Assembly: GCF_000337575.1 (NCBI RefSeq)
Contig: NZ_AOIM01000009.1
Span: forward strand, 179,114 to 243,113
DNA length: 64,000 nt
DNA from: Natrialba hulunbeirensis JCM 10989
Lineage (GTDB): Archaea > Halobacteriota > Halobacteria > Halobacteriales > Natrialbaceae
Direction: 5' to 3'
The notes below the pieces were generated by a model. That model was given only the letters and a program-made list of their open reading frames with translations, did not search any database and was not told the origin of the DNA. Position numbers and translations under genes: made by a program. How positions within the stretch are numbered: position 1 is the first letter of the stretch; each line of letters begins with the position of its first letter. Of the stretch, positions 50,791 through 60,003 are shown piece by piece.

Positions 50791-50800
50791 CTTAATAGCA
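50791..50800 (+). promoter_or_regulatory. Promoter of the etf operon
   Basis: CTTAATAGCA is a TATA-like element placing the transcript start near 50820. The leader carries GGAGG (50852-50856), a Shine-Dalgarno match 6 bases before the ATG at 50863, unusual among the mostly leaderless genes here. Confidence 0.45.
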
Positions 50801-50862
50801 GCACTGTGGATACGCGAGATGAGCATGCGAATGACAATCATACAACAGAGACGGAGGCGCGT

Positions 50863-51765
50863 ATGCGGTCCGTCGTCCTGACCAAGGGCGTCCCGGACTT
50901 CTCGGACGGTGCCGTCTCGTTCGACGAGGACGGCCACCTGGAGCGCGGGAAGACACCGACGGTGATGAACCCGAACGACGCGTTCGCACTCGAGGCGGCC
51001 CTGCAGACGCGGGTCCGCCACGGCGGCCACGTCTCGGGGATGAGTATGGGGCCGCCGGGCTATGCGCAGGTACTCGAGGAGGCGATGGAAGCGGTGTACA
51101 CCGACGACAGCTACCTCCTTTCGGACCGGGAGCTCGCCGCCTCGGACACGTGGGCGACGGCGATCACGCTCAGTGCGGGCATCGAGACCTATCAGGAGGA
51201 GATCGGCGACGTCGACCTGCTCTTTGCGGGGTTCAAGACGGCGGACGGCGAGACGGGCCAGACCGGGCCGCAGACGGCGTGGGCGCTCGACTGGCCGATC
51301 GTTACGCACGTCATCGCGCTCGATATCGACCCGGACGAGCGTCTGCTCCGCGCGAAGCGACTGGTCGAGGGCGACGTCGACGAGATTGAGACGGTCGAAG
51401 CACCGCTGCCGTGTATGGTCGTTACGGACCCCGAGTTCGAGCCGACCTACCGGAAGGCCTCGCACCGACTCACTCACAAGCGACTCCGCGAGGAGACCCA
51501 GAACCGTGCGGCCGCCCACGATCGGCACCTGACCACGTGGGATCACGAGGATCTGAATCTGGATCCGGACTACATCGGCCTCGACGGCTCGCCGACGATC
51601 GTCTCCTCGGTCGACCCGATCCCAAAGGCACCCTCTGAGCGGGAGGCGACGATGGTCGATCCCGGCGATTCGGAGGGGATGAACGAACTCCTTGGGGAGT
51701 TCCAGCCCTACGCGGCGGCGACGAACGGTGCAGACGGACCGAACGCAGCGGAGGGAGGTGACTAA
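50863..51765 (+). CDS. etfB: Electron transfer flavoprotein beta subunit
   Basis: A 300-residue protein from the ATG at 50863 (MRSVVLTKGVPDFSDGAVSF), selected by the adjacent Shine-Dalgarno. It matches the EtfB/FixA family: NPNDAFALEAALQTRV, SMGPPGYAQVLEEAMEAVYT, DTWATAITLSAGI and ETGQTGPQTAWALDWP. With EtfA it takes electrons from acyl-CoA and other dehydrogenases via FAD (and AMP or a second FAD). First gene of etfB-etfA-fixCX, with 2 bases before the etfA start. Confidence 0.93.
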   Translation: MRSVVLTKGVPDFSDGAVSFDEDGHLERGKTPTVMNPNDAFALEAALQTRVRHGGHVSGMSMGPPGYAQVLEEAMEAVYTDDSYLLSDRELAASDTWATAITLSAGIETYQEEIGDVDLLFAGFKTADGETGQTGPQTAWALDWPIVTHVIALDIDPDERLLRAKRLVEGDVDEIETVEAPLPCMVVTDPEFEPTYRKASHRLTHKRLREETQNRAAAHDRHLTTWDHEDLNLDPDYIGLDGSPTIVSSVDPIPKAPSEREATMVDPGDSEGMNELLGEFQPYAAATNGADGPNAAEGGD

Positions 51766-51767
51766 TC

Positions 51768-53450
51768 GTGGCACTCGATCCGGACGACTACTCGGTCGAC
51801 GAACTGCGCGAGGAACTGGATACAATCGACGAGACCGACGAACTACAGGCGGTTCTCGAGGCCGAACAGGCGGGACGAGACCGGAAGACGGCTCGGGAAG
51901 CGGTCCACCGGCGACTCGAAGCTGTCGGTGCGGACGTCGCTGGCAGTGATGAAAGCAGCGACGGCGTCGAGGAGGGGACGGAAACCGAAGGCGAGTACGA
52001 GGAGACGAAAGAGACGGTCGGCGACGAGGCGGAAGGTGAGCCGGTCGACGAGGTCGATGACGAGGACGAACCGGCCGCTGACGACGAGGACGCCGCGGGA
52101 GAAGCCGACGGACCCCAGACCCGCGACAAGAAACACGTCCGCGCGCTCGCCGATGGCCACTACGAGGACATGTGGGTCTTCTGTGAGACCCAGCAGGGCG
52201 AACTACTCGAGGTCTCTCGAGAAATGCTCGGCAAGGCGCGCGAACTGATGGACCAGTTCGCCGAGGACTACGGGGTCTCCGCGAGCGAAGCGAGCGTAGG
52301 CTCGGAAGACGGAACGTCTTCCGGTGACGAGGAGCGCGTCGTCGCCTTCCTCATGGGCGACGACTGCGAAGGACTCGCCGAGGAGTGTATCGCTTACGGC
52401 GCTGACGTTGCGGTCTACCACGATGACCATAGGTTGGAACGGTTCCTGCACAAACCCTACACCGAAATTTCAGCGCACATGGCCCGCGGCGAGGGCACCG
52501 TCGAGAGCACCAACTGGCGCGAGTACGACAAGCCGCGCTACATCCTGTTCCCGGCGACGAACAACGGACGGGACCTCTCGGCGAAGGTGCAGGCCGAACT
52601 CGACTCCGGTCTCGCCTCGGACTGTTCTGACCTCTTCATCGAGGAGAACGAGGTCTCAAATCCCGTCAAGACTGGCGAGCCTGGCGTCAAGAAGACCTTT
52701 GAGAAGGTCCTGCACATGAAGCGACCCGATTTCTCGGGCTTCGAGTACTCGACGATCCTCTGTCTGGACAACCCCGGTCGGGAGTTCCACCCGCAGGGCG
52801 CATCGATCATCCCCGGCAGTTTCGACCCAATCGAACCCGACCACGACCGTGACGGACTCGTGATCGAACACGACATGGAACTGGACGAGGACTGGTTCCG
52901 CGTCGAGATCACGGAGTACGACCAACTCGAGGCCGGCGTCGATCTGACGGGCCACGACGTGGTCGTCTGTCTCGGTCGCGGCATTGCGGACGACCCCACT
53001 GAGGGGATAGAACTCAGCCTCGATCTGGTTGACGCCTTCGAGGACGCCGAACTCGGCATTACGCGGGGGATCGTCACCTCCTCCTACCAGTTCGACGGTC
53101 ACGTCGAGCAGTACGCGAAGGAGGAGCGCCAGATCGGCGAGACGGGACAGGTCGTCGCGCCCGACCTCTACGTCGCAGCCGGCGTGTCGGGTGCCGTCCA
53201 GCACAAGGTCGGGATGGACGAATCGGATACCATCGTCTCGATCAATACTGACCCCGACGCGCGCATTCGGGACTTTAGCGACTACTTCGTTGAGGGCGAC
53301 CTCTTCGAGGTTCTCCCCGAACTTACCGACGCAGTCGAGTCGGGTGAGCTGGCACCCGAAGCGGTCGCGGACGGGAGCGGCGACGGGTCGGAGGACAGCG
53401 AGCCAGATGCCGGTGCTGACACTACAACTGGAGGTGAGACCGATGACTGA
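51768..53450 (+). CDS. etfA: Electron transfer flavoprotein alpha subunit with N-terminal extension
   Basis: A 560-residue protein starting at GTG. The first 125 residues are an acidic extension beginning with a LEM/SAP-like helical stretch (DDYSVDELREELDTIDETDE), absent from bacterial EtfA. The EtfA domain follows, with the C-terminal FAD-binding part: DVVVCLGRGI, DLYVAAGVSGAVQHKVGMDE and IVSINTDPDARIRDFSDYF. It partners EtfB and delivers electrons to the quinone oxidoreductase encoded next. Its end overlaps the fixC start by 8 bases. Confidence 0.92.
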   Translation: MALDPDDYSVDELREELDTIDETDELQAVLEAEQAGRDRKTAREAVHRRLEAVGADVAGSDESSDGVEEGTETEGEYEETKETVGDEAEGEPVDEVDDEDEPAADDEDAAGEADGPQTRDKKHVRALADGHYEDMWVFCETQQGELLEVSREMLGKARELMDQFAEDYGVSASEASVGSEDGTSSGDEERVVAFLMGDDCEGLAEECIAYGADVAVYHDDHRLERFLHKPYTEISAHMARGEGTVESTNWREYDKPRYILFPATNNGRDLSAKVQAELDSGLASDCSDLFIEENEVSNPVKTGEPGVKKTFEKVLHMKRPDFSGFEYSTILCLDNPGREFHPQGASIIPGSFDPIEPDHDRDGLVIEHDMELDEDWFRVEITEYDQLEAGVDLTGHDVVVCLGRGIADDPTEGIELSLDLVDAFEDAELGITRGIVTSSYQFDGHVEQYAKEERQIGETGQVVAPDLYVAAGVSGAVQHKVGMDESDTIVSINTDPDARIRDFSDYFVEGDLFEVLPELTDAVESGELAPEAVADGSGDGSEDSEPDAGADTTTGGETDD

Positions 53451-55128
53451 TTCGAACGAGACAGACCGTGAGCACTACGAGGCCGTCGTCGTCGGCTGCG
53501 GTCCCGGCGGCGCTGCGGCAGCCGTACGACTCGCAGACCACGGTATCGAAACGCTCGTCCTCGAACGAGGAACGGATGCGGGCTCGAAGAACGTCTCCGG
53601 CGGCCTGATCTACGCCGAGGACTCTGCTCCCTACACGATCGACGACCTGTTCGACGGCTTCCGTGAGGAGGCCTCCGAACGGCCCGTCACCGACTACTAC
53701 ATCCACAACATGGCCGGGAACAAGGTCAAGAGCTACGATCTGACCGACCTCCACGAGGACGACACCGACTGGTGTGACGCCGTCCTCCGTCGGCCGATGG
53801 ACTCCTGGCTCGCAGAGCGAGTTCACGAGAAGACCAGCGAGACCGGCGGCGGCGTCCTGACGAACGTACGGGTGAACGGCCTCCTGCGTGAACGCGGTCG
53901 TATCGTCGGCGTCACCTGCGACGAACTCGATCCGATCGAGGCCGACATCGTCGTCGCCGCCGACGGTGTCAACTCCGAACTCGCCCGCGAGGCAGGTCTG
54001 ATGGACTGGGAGGACCCGAACGAGTGGTTCCAGGGCGTCAAAGCCGTCGTCGAGATGGAGCCCGACGTGATCGACGACCGGTTCGATATCGACGAGGACG
54101 AAGGCGTCGCGCACCTGTTCTCGGGCGACCTCTTCGAGGACGTCCGTGGCGGTGGCTTCCTCTATACGAACGAGGACTCGCTCTCGATCGGGACCGTCTT
54201 CCACCTCGACAGCCTCGTCGAGGAGCAGGCCGAACCGCACGAACTGCTCGACGCCTTGCTCACCCATCCGCTGCTCGCGCGGTGGCTCGGCGACGAGTAC
54301 GACGAGCGCGAGTATTCGGCGAAGCTCGTCCCGGACTCGAAAAAGGTCGCCCACCGCGAGCCGTACCGGGACCGACTCGTCCTGGTCGGCGACGCCGCGG
54401 GCCAGATGCAGGCCCAGGGACCGATCATCAAGGGAATGAACCACGCCGTCACGGCGGGCGCGCTCGCAGCCGACGCCTTCGCGGTCACGCGCGGGAACGC
54501 CGACCCGGCCGCTGCGGGTCGTCGGTACACCCAGATGCTCGAGGACTCGGGCACGATGGACAAGCTTCGGCCACGGCGATACGATCTCGCCCGAACCGTC
54601 GGTGAGCGCGACCGGGTGACAGACGCCGTCGAACGAGTGCTCGACTCGCGGGTCGGCTCGCTCGCGATCGGCAACCCGATCGCAGATCGACTGCTTCAAC
54701 GGGCGTACAACTCGCCGTTCCTCGTCTCGATGCTGCCCGACACGCGAACGGGCTACGTCACTCTGCCGTCGATCATCGGGGAAGAGCACGGGCGAACGCT
54801 GCACTGGGAGAGTTCGGTCGAGCCGCCGTCGCTCGACGAACGAATCGGCGATCTCACCTACAACACGGATATCGGTAACCCACACATCGAAGTGCGAGAC
54901 ACGTCCTTCGAAGCCAGCGGCGCGGCAGTGTACGCCTGTCCGGTCAGCGCCGAAGACTTCGGCGGCGGCTGCTATCGCTCCGAGGAGGTCAAACGCAACG
55001 GCACCGCAGCAACCGTCGTCAGCCTCGACACTCAGCCCTGCGTCGAGTGTGGCACCTGCGCCGTCGTCGCCGATACCGAGTGGGAACACCCCCGCGGCGG
55101 CAAGGGCGTCGAGTTCCGTGAGGGGTGA
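53443..55128 (+). CDS. fixC: Fused FixC-FixX ETF:quinone oxidoreductase
   Basis: A 561-residue protein from the ATG at 53443 (MTDSNETDREHYEAVVVGCG). The N-terminal FAD-binding fold has VVVGCGPGGAAAAVRLA (GxGxxG) and the C-terminal FAD segment LVLVGDAAGQMQAQGPIIKG near 310. From about 470 to the end lies a FixX-like ferredoxin: CPVSAEDFGGGCY and CVECGTC, usually a separate gene in bacteria. It passes ETF electrons to menaquinone at the membrane. The coding frame is open upstream within etfA, but the overlap start fits the operon. Confidence 0.9.
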   Translation: MTDSNETDREHYEAVVVGCGPGGAAAAVRLADHGIETLVLERGTDAGSKNVSGGLIYAEDSAPYTIDDLFDGFREEASERPVTDYYIHNMAGNKVKSYDLTDLHEDDTDWCDAVLRRPMDSWLAERVHEKTSETGGGVLTNVRVNGLLRERGRIVGVTCDELDPIEADIVVAADGVNSELAREAGLMDWEDPNEWFQGVKAVVEMEPDVIDDRFDIDEDEGVAHLFSGDLFEDVRGGGFLYTNEDSLSIGTVFHLDSLVEEQAEPHELLDALLTHPLLARWLGDEYDEREYSAKLVPDSKKVAHREPYRDRLVLVGDAAGQMQAQGPIIKGMNHAVTAGALAADAFAVTRGNADPAAAGRRYTQMLEDSGTMDKLRPRRYDLARTVGERDRVTDAVERVLDSRVGSLAIGNPIADRLLQRAYNSPFLVSMLPDTRTGYVTLPSIIGEEHGRTLHWESSVEPPSLDERIGDLTYNTDIGNPHIEVRDTSFEASGAAVYACPVSAEDFGGGCYRSEEVKRNGTAATVVSLDTQPCVECGTCAVVADTEWEHPRGGKGVEFREG

Positions 55129-55182
55129 GCGCAAGCATGCGGCAACTCCGGTGTCGTTCGCGGCCAGGCGGAGGCTCGCGCC

Positions 55183-55611
55183 ATGAGTGAGTACGGCCCC
55201 CAAATCGCCGCACTCGCCCGCCGCGCCGAGCGCGAGTACGACGCCCTCTCCCGTGGCGATGACCCATCGGAACCGGCGTTCGCCTCCCAGTACCTCCGCG
55301 ACGGCGTCGGCCAGGCCATCGCGGTCTACATCGACGCCCGCACCGGCGGTCAACCCGCTCCGCTCTCGCCAGCCGAACTCGACGCGCTCGAGTACGCGAT
55401 GCATCGCTGGCTCGAGTGCTACGCTCGCTGCCACGGCGTAGTACTCGAGTCGGATGTCAGTATCCGGACGGCCGCGGAGGTGGTACTCGAGACGCGGACC
55501 ATCGACGATGTTGGGCAGTTGGTGACGGGTGTGCCGTCGCGGTGTGGGGGTGAGCGTGAGCGTGAGCGTGAGCGTGAGCAAGAACGCGAGCGAGAACGTA
55601 AGTGTGAGTAG
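55183..55611 (+). CDS. Conserved small protein after the fix operon
   Basis: A 142-residue protein (MSEYGPQIAALARRAEREYD). The core is helical (ASQYLRDGVGQAIAVYIDAR, LDALEYAMHRWLECYARCHG). The last 20 residues are an Arg-Glu repeat encoded by GAGCGT units, so the C terminus could vary in length. GGCGGAGG lies about 11 bases before the ATG. The position right after fixCX suggests an accessory role in the same pathway; function unknown. Confidence 0.65.
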   Translation: MSEYGPQIAALARRAEREYDALSRGDDPSEPAFASQYLRDGVGQAIAVYIDARTGGQPAPLSPAELDALEYAMHRWLECYARCHGVVLESDVSIRTAAEVVLETRTIDDVGQLVTGVPSRCGGEREREREREQERERERKCE

Positions 55612-55743
55612 GGAGTGCAGCGCCACCAGCAGTGACCCGTGAGCGCTCGAACACCGGCCGGCACAGTGACGGAACCACGACAGTCACCACAACCGACCCG
55701 TCCGAACAATCATCGCCTTCGCGCACGGAGACGTACCGTACCC

Positions 55744-56385
55744 GTGTCCCTTATCGTCGAGTACGAACTGCGAACGCCTATCCTCGAATCGACGGCCCAA
55801 GTCGTCCGAAAGCTCGAGTTAGAGGAACTCTACGGCACACAGGACGGAACGTCGAAATTGCTTTTCTGGGCGTTCGCCGATGATTTCGACGCGTTCGAGG
55901 ATGCGCTCACATCCGACGAGACGATCGAGAGCTACACGAGGCTCGAATCCTTCGGCGATCGCAGCCTGTACGGCGTCACACTCACCGATGAGGCCGCAGC
56001 AAAGCTGACCTACCCCCTAGCCGCCGAGTACAACGTGGCGATCACCGACATTACGGTCTCCGACAAGACGATCGTGAGCGCTCGTGTTCCATCCCGAGAG
56101 ACCTTACTCGAGTACCGAAAGCGCTGCCTCGAGAAGGGAGTTGGATTCCAGGTACGCCGAATTTATCACGAACACGAGTCCGAGGCGAAGCAGTACGGAC
56201 TCAGCGAGCACCAGCGCGAGGCGTTGCTGACGGCGCTCGAACGGGGATACTTCGACGTACCGCGGGCGGCGACGTTGTCGGAGGTTGCGGACGAACTCGG
56301 TATTTCGGATCAGGCGCTCTCTGCCCGGCTCCGGCGCGGACAGGCGAACCTGCTCTGGCACACGATCGCAGACGACCCTACTTAA
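55744..56385 (+). CDS. Bat-type helix-turn-helix regulator (HTH_10)
   Basis: A 213-residue protein from GTG 55744 (MSLIVEYELRTPILESTAQV); codons upstream are Arg/Pro-rich and unlikely. Residues 1-150 form the beta-rich Bat sensor domain. The C-terminal HTH_10 domain is clear: LSEHQREALLTALERGYFDV, then PRAATLSEVADELGISDQAL and SARLRRGQANLLWHTI. Such regulators respond to redox or light signals in haloarchaea. The target here is unknown; it could be the fix operon or the HalOD1 gene. Confidence 0.88.
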   Translation: MSLIVEYELRTPILESTAQVVRKLELEELYGTQDGTSKLLFWAFADDFDAFEDALTSDETIESYTRLESFGDRSLYGVTLTDEAAAKLTYPLAAEYNVAITDITVSDKTIVSARVPSRETLLEYRKRCLEKGVGFQVRRIYHEHESEAKQYGLSEHQREALLTALERGYFDVPRAATLSEVADELGISDQALSARLRRGQANLLWHTIADDPT

Positions 56386-56438
56386 AGGGTTGGCCACCCA
56401 ATGAACGGGCTTTCCCCGCTCCCAGCCGTTCTTCAACT

Positions 56439-56813
56439 ATGAAACAGCGAGCCCACTCGTCTACGTCAACGTCACCAGAAACGACCGAATCACCCTCCGA
56501 GACAGCTGACACGGCTGATCGGCCGACCGCTGACGACAACCAGTTCACCTTCCAGGCCGACACCGAACAGCCACCGAGCGTCGCGGTCATCTCTGCTATC
56601 GCCGCACAGGACGACCTCGACGTACTCGCCGTCGCAGACGAACTCGAGCCACTCTACAACGCCGTCGACCCGGCGGCACTGGATGCACTCTTTGCGGACT
56701 CGAGTGATGCGTCCGAACTCGACCGAGCTGGCGGCAGTGTGACGTTCGCCTACGCTGGCCGAACGGTGACTGTCGATACGACTGGTCGGGTTGTGCTCGA
56801 AGAGATGGAGTGA
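56439..56813 (+). CDS. HalOD1 output-domain protein
   Basis: A 124-residue protein. The first 35 residues are a Thr/Ser/Pro-rich linker. Residues 38-122 match the HalOD1 domain: PPSVAVISAIAAQDDLDVLA, PLYNAVDPAALDALF and GGSVTFAYAGRTVTVDTTGR. HalOD1 is a haloarchaeal output domain of two-component and regulatory proteins; standalone copies are common. It follows the Bat-type regulator by 53 bases in the same orientation and may be co-transcribed. Confidence 0.85.
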   Translation: MKQRAHSSTSTSPETTESPSETADTADRPTADDNQFTFQADTEQPPSVAVISAIAAQDDLDVLAVADELEPLYNAVDPAALDALFADSSDASELDRAGGSVTFAYAGRTVTVDTTGRVVLEEME

Positions 56814-56873
56814 CGGTGAGCGGTGCCCGGAGCACCCTCAAAATCGCTCAAACCGCCCAAATCGCTCAAACCG

Positions 56874-57545
56874 TCAGTAAATCAGTTCGTCGTCGTTTTC
56901 GACCATATACAGCGTCCGCGCGGCGATATTGACCGCGTGGTCACCCACTCGTTCCAGGTCACGAATCGTGAGCAACAGCCGCGAGACATCCTGGAGCAAC
57001 TGCTCGACTTCGTCGGGGGACTCGAGTTCACGTTCGATGAGGTCGCGGACGACGATCTCGCTCGCCCGTTCGGCGAAATGGTCGAGGTCGTCGTCGTGCT
57101 CGGCGAGCTGTCGGCAGCCGTCGGTGTCTTCGGTGTCGTAGGCGACCATGGCGTCTTCGATCATCTCGAGCGTCATTTCGCCCATTTCCTGGACGTCGAC
57201 ATCCGGGAAGAGGTCGTGTTTGGCGTCGAGGGTGTACTCGCCGAGGTTGACCGCGAGGTCGCCGATTCGCTCCAGGTCAGTGATGATCTTGAACGAGGCG
57301 GCGATAAATCGGAGGTCGCTCGCGACGGGTTGCTGGAGCGCGAGCAGTTCGATACACTGCTGTTCGAGGTCGAGGTACATCTCGTTGACCTCGTTGTCGC
57401 CGGTGATCACTTCGTTGGCAAGGTCCTCGTCTTTTTGTTCTAAGGCGTCGAGTCCCATGCGAAGGCGTTCCATCACAACCTCGCTCATGTAGAGGATGTC
57501 CTCGCGGAGTTCCGCGAGCTTCTCCTGGTACGATTGTCTGGCCAT
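56874..57545 (-). CDS. phoU: Phosphate-uptake regulator PhoU
   Basis: A 223-residue protein with the two PhoU helical bundles: LYMSEVVMERLRMGLDAL with FIAASFKIITDLERIGDLAV in the first, and LLLTIRDLERVGDHAVNIAA in the second, including the metal-binding ERIGD/ERVGD motifs. PhoU restrains the Pst transporter and phosphate signalling. The pst genes on the same strand lie 2.5 kb upstream, separated by a dehydrogenase and an HNH gene, so it is likely expressed from its own promoter. Confidence 0.93.
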   Translation of the reverse strand: MARQSYQEKLAELREDILYMSEVVMERLRMGLDALEQKDEDLANEVITGDNEVNEMYLDLEQQCIELLALQQPVASDLRFIAASFKIITDLERIGDLAVNLGEYTLDAKHDLFPDVDVQEMGEMTLEMIEDAMVAYDTEDTDGCRQLAEHDDDLDHFAERASEIVVRDLIERELESPDEVEQLLQDVSRLLLTIRDLERVGDHAVNIAARTLYMVENDDELIY

Positions 57546-57668
57546 ACTGCAGACAGCACGCCGGTCACTGATAAATATTGGTAGCGGTCTGCACGTCGTG
57601 CACCGACTTCGATCGGCTGCAGGGATCGACGGCCGTCCCCGTAGCGGACCAGCCAGGAGTGGACGACC

Positions 57669-58826
57669 TCAGGGGGTGAGCAAAACCTTCGTCACGCCCT
57701 CCTCGCGCTCGTCGAACCGCTCGTACATCTCGGGCGCGTCGTCGAGCGAAACCGTATGCGAGACGAGGAAGCCCGGCTCTGCCCGCCCCGAGGTAATCAT
57801 GTCTCGGAGCTTCCGATTGTAGCGCTTGACCGGACACTGGCCCGTTCCAAAGCGCAGTCCCTTCTCGAACGCCAGCCCCAGATTGATGTCGAGCGTTCCC
57901 TGCTCGTCGATCTGTTCCGGTGGGTCCGGCTCCTCCGAGATGTAGAGGCCGACGATACCGATCTTCCCGCTCGCCTCGACGGCCTGAATCAACTGGTTGA
58001 CAACCAGTGACGGGTTCTCCCGCTCGTGATCGTAGGGGTGATCGCCGTCTCGCGCCCCGTCGATCGCCTGATATCCCACCGCGTCGACGCCCTTGTCGAC
58101 CGGGTTGCCGTGGGCGTCGACGATCGCCTCGGCTGCGTTTTCCTCCTCGAAATTGATCGTCGTCGCGTCGCAGTACTCTTCGGCCAACTCGAGTCGACTC
58201 TCTACGCGGTCGACGACGTAGATCTCCGAGGCACCCTTGAGTTTCGCGCTGTAGGCGGCCATGAGGCCGACCGGTCCCGCGCCGTAGATGGCGACGGACT
58301 CGCCGGACTGCAGGTCGGCGAGTTCGGTGCCGTGCCAGCCCGTCGGGAACACGTCCGCGAGCATGATGAAGTCTTCCTCGTTACCCTCGTCGGGCAGCGT
58401 GAGCGCGTTGAAGTCGGCGTAGGGAACACGGACCTTCTCGGCCTGGCCGCCCTGATACGGCCCCATCTTGACGTAGCCGTAGGCACCGCCCGGCGTTTCC
58501 GCGACGGTTTCGCAGTAGCCGTAGTGGCCCTCCTCGCAGTTTTCACAGAAGCCACAGGCGACGTTGAACGGGAGGACGACGCGGTCGCCCTTCTCGAGCG
58601 TGTCGACGCCCTCGCCGGTCTCGGCGATTCGGCCCATAATCTCGTGACCGAAGACCATGCCCTGGTCTGCCCCCGCGCGACCTTCGTACATGTGGAGATC
58701 CGACCCGCAGATCGCCGTCGTCGTCACGTCGAGGATTGCGTCGTTCGGGTGCTCGATTTCGGGTTCGTCGATTTCTTCGATCGATACGTCGTGGGAATCG
58801 CGATAGACAACGCCTTTGATGGACAT
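57669..58826 (-). CDS. Zinc-dependent alcohol/formaldehyde dehydrogenase
   Basis: A 385-residue medium-chain dehydrogenase from the ATG at 58826 (GTG 58835 is an alternative). Catalytic zinc ligands: CGSDLHMYEGR and GHE near 60. Structural zinc: CGFCENCEEGHYGYC. Rossmann motif: GAGPVGLMA near 180. The layout (about 390 residues, an insert near GYQAIDGARDGDHPYDHERE) fits the glutathione-independent formaldehyde dehydrogenase subgroup. It oxidises a primary alcohol or aldehyde with NAD(P). The substrate cannot be read from the sequence. Divergent from the HNH gene. Confidence 0.88.
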   Translation of the reverse strand: MSIKGVVYRDSHDVSIEEIDEPEIEHPNDAILDVTTTAICGSDLHMYEGRAGADQGMVFGHEIMGRIAETGEGVDTLEKGDRVVLPFNVACGFCENCEEGHYGYCETVAETPGGAYGYVKMGPYQGGQAEKVRVPYADFNALTLPDEGNEEDFIMLADVFPTGWHGTELADLQSGESVAIYGAGPVGLMAAYSAKLKGASEIYVVDRVESRLELAEEYCDATTINFEEENAAEAIVDAHGNPVDKGVDAVGYQAIDGARDGDHPYDHERENPSLVVNQLIQAVEASGKIGIVGLYISEEPDPPEQIDEQGTLDINLGLAFEKGLRFGTGQCPVKRYNRKLRDMITSGRAEPGFLVSHTVSLDDAPEMYERFDEREEGVTKVLLTP

Positions 58827-58979
58827 CTGTGACACCTGCAGGTGGCGACGCCAACCCTGTCCCTAAAGATTCGCGGTGCAGGTGCAACGGGTGTCGTGGG
58901 TCGGGACGGAGGGTGTACTAGCGAGGGCGATCACTGCCGATGCGTCTTTGCAACTCCGCCACGTAGGCGTTCGAAAGCG

Positions 58980-59888
58980 ATGGCTGATGGGACCGTGTCC
59001 GGCGCGGATCGAGACGAGTCCGGTCGCAGGGGTGCCAGTGACCACAGCGACGGCGGCCATGGCGACGATGTCCGTAGCGGTGACAACCGCAGCGACGACA
59101 GCGATACCGATAACGGCTACAGCGACAACAGCAACAGCGACAACGGCGACAACAACGACAGCAGCGGCGGCGACGACAGGCAAGACTACCACGACCGCGG
59201 CTACGGCGACGGCTGGGAGGAACTCCGCCAGCAAACGCTTCGCCGAGACAACTACGCCTGCACCCGCTGCGGCGCAGACGACCGCACACTTCAGGCCCAC
59301 CACATCGTACCACGCTCCGCCGGCGGCCCCGACGAACTCGAGAACCTCCTCACACTCTGTCGGCCCTGCCACGGTGTCATCCACCAGCACAACAACGCCT
59401 TCGACGACGTTCGCGACGACGCGCCGCTCTTTCCCGAGCGGACTGCACCCGATCCAGTCGCCCGGTTACGGACGCCAGCGGACCAGTGCTGTACACGCTG
59501 TGGGGCCGAACGCAGTGATCCGACCGAACTCGTCGCCTGGACGGACGTACCAGCCAGCGACGATGGTCGTCCGGCTCCGTCGCACGTCACCCTCTGTAAA
59601 CCCTGTGCGGGGCTGCTGATCGAGCGCGATTCAGCGGTCGAAAAAGAGGTCCTCACCGCAAACCACACCATTTCGGTGCACGAACTCGCGGCCCGCCGAA
59701 CCGACGCGCCCGTCCGACCCAGCGCCTTCGCGCTCTCACAGGTTGGGATTCGACGCGAGCCACGCACGCTCCGCGAACGCGTCGTGGACGATACACCACT
59801 CCGATTTCTGCTGAACCACCGTGGGATCCGTCTGGCGCTGCTCGTCGCCGTCGGCTACGTCGCACTCTTCGTGGTGCTGGCGCTGTAG
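58980..59888 (+). CDS. HNH protein with C-terminal membrane anchor
   Basis: A 302-residue protein from the ATG at 58980. The first 75 residues are a low-complexity Asp/Asn/Ser/Gly linker encoded by near-repeats. An HNH core follows: CTRCGADDRTLQAHHIVPRS (about 95-114) and CRPCHGVIHQH (about 130). A second zinc pair (CTRC near 168, CKPC near 203) comes next. The end, LALLVAVGYVALFVVLAL, is one transmembrane helix. An HNH nuclease tethered to the membrane is unusual and may guard against incoming DNA; this is inference. Confidence 0.78.
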   Translation: MADGTVSGADRDESGRRGASDHSDGGHGDDVRSGDNRSDDSDTDNGYSDNSNSDNGDNNDSSGGDDRQDYHDRGYGDGWEELRQQTLRRDNYACTRCGADDRTLQAHHIVPRSAGGPDELENLLTLCRPCHGVIHQHNNAFDDVRDDAPLFPERTAPDPVARLRTPADQCCTRCGAERSDPTELVAWTDVPASDDGRPAPSHVTLCKPCAGLLIERDSAVEKEVLTANHTISVHELAARRTDAPVRPSAFALSQVGIRREPRTLRERVVDDTPLRFLLNHRGIRLALLVAVGYVALFVVLAL

Positions 59889-60003
59889 CCAACCTGTGAG
59901 CGCGTGCGATCAGCCGTCGTGTGCTGTAAAAACGAGATGGAGAGGGACGGAACGACAAAACAGATCGCAGACCGCACTGCAACGCCAGAGAACCGCCTAC
60001 CGC

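Noticed and set aside
49792-51825. 677-codon minus-strand frame across the bactofilin-like and etfB genes
   Set aside because: It spans two real genes and their intergenic region and reads as Arg/Val-rich shadow sequence.
53422-55626. 734-codon minus-strand frame opposite fixCX
   Set aside because: Antisense shadow of a well-supported gene; no recognisable domains.
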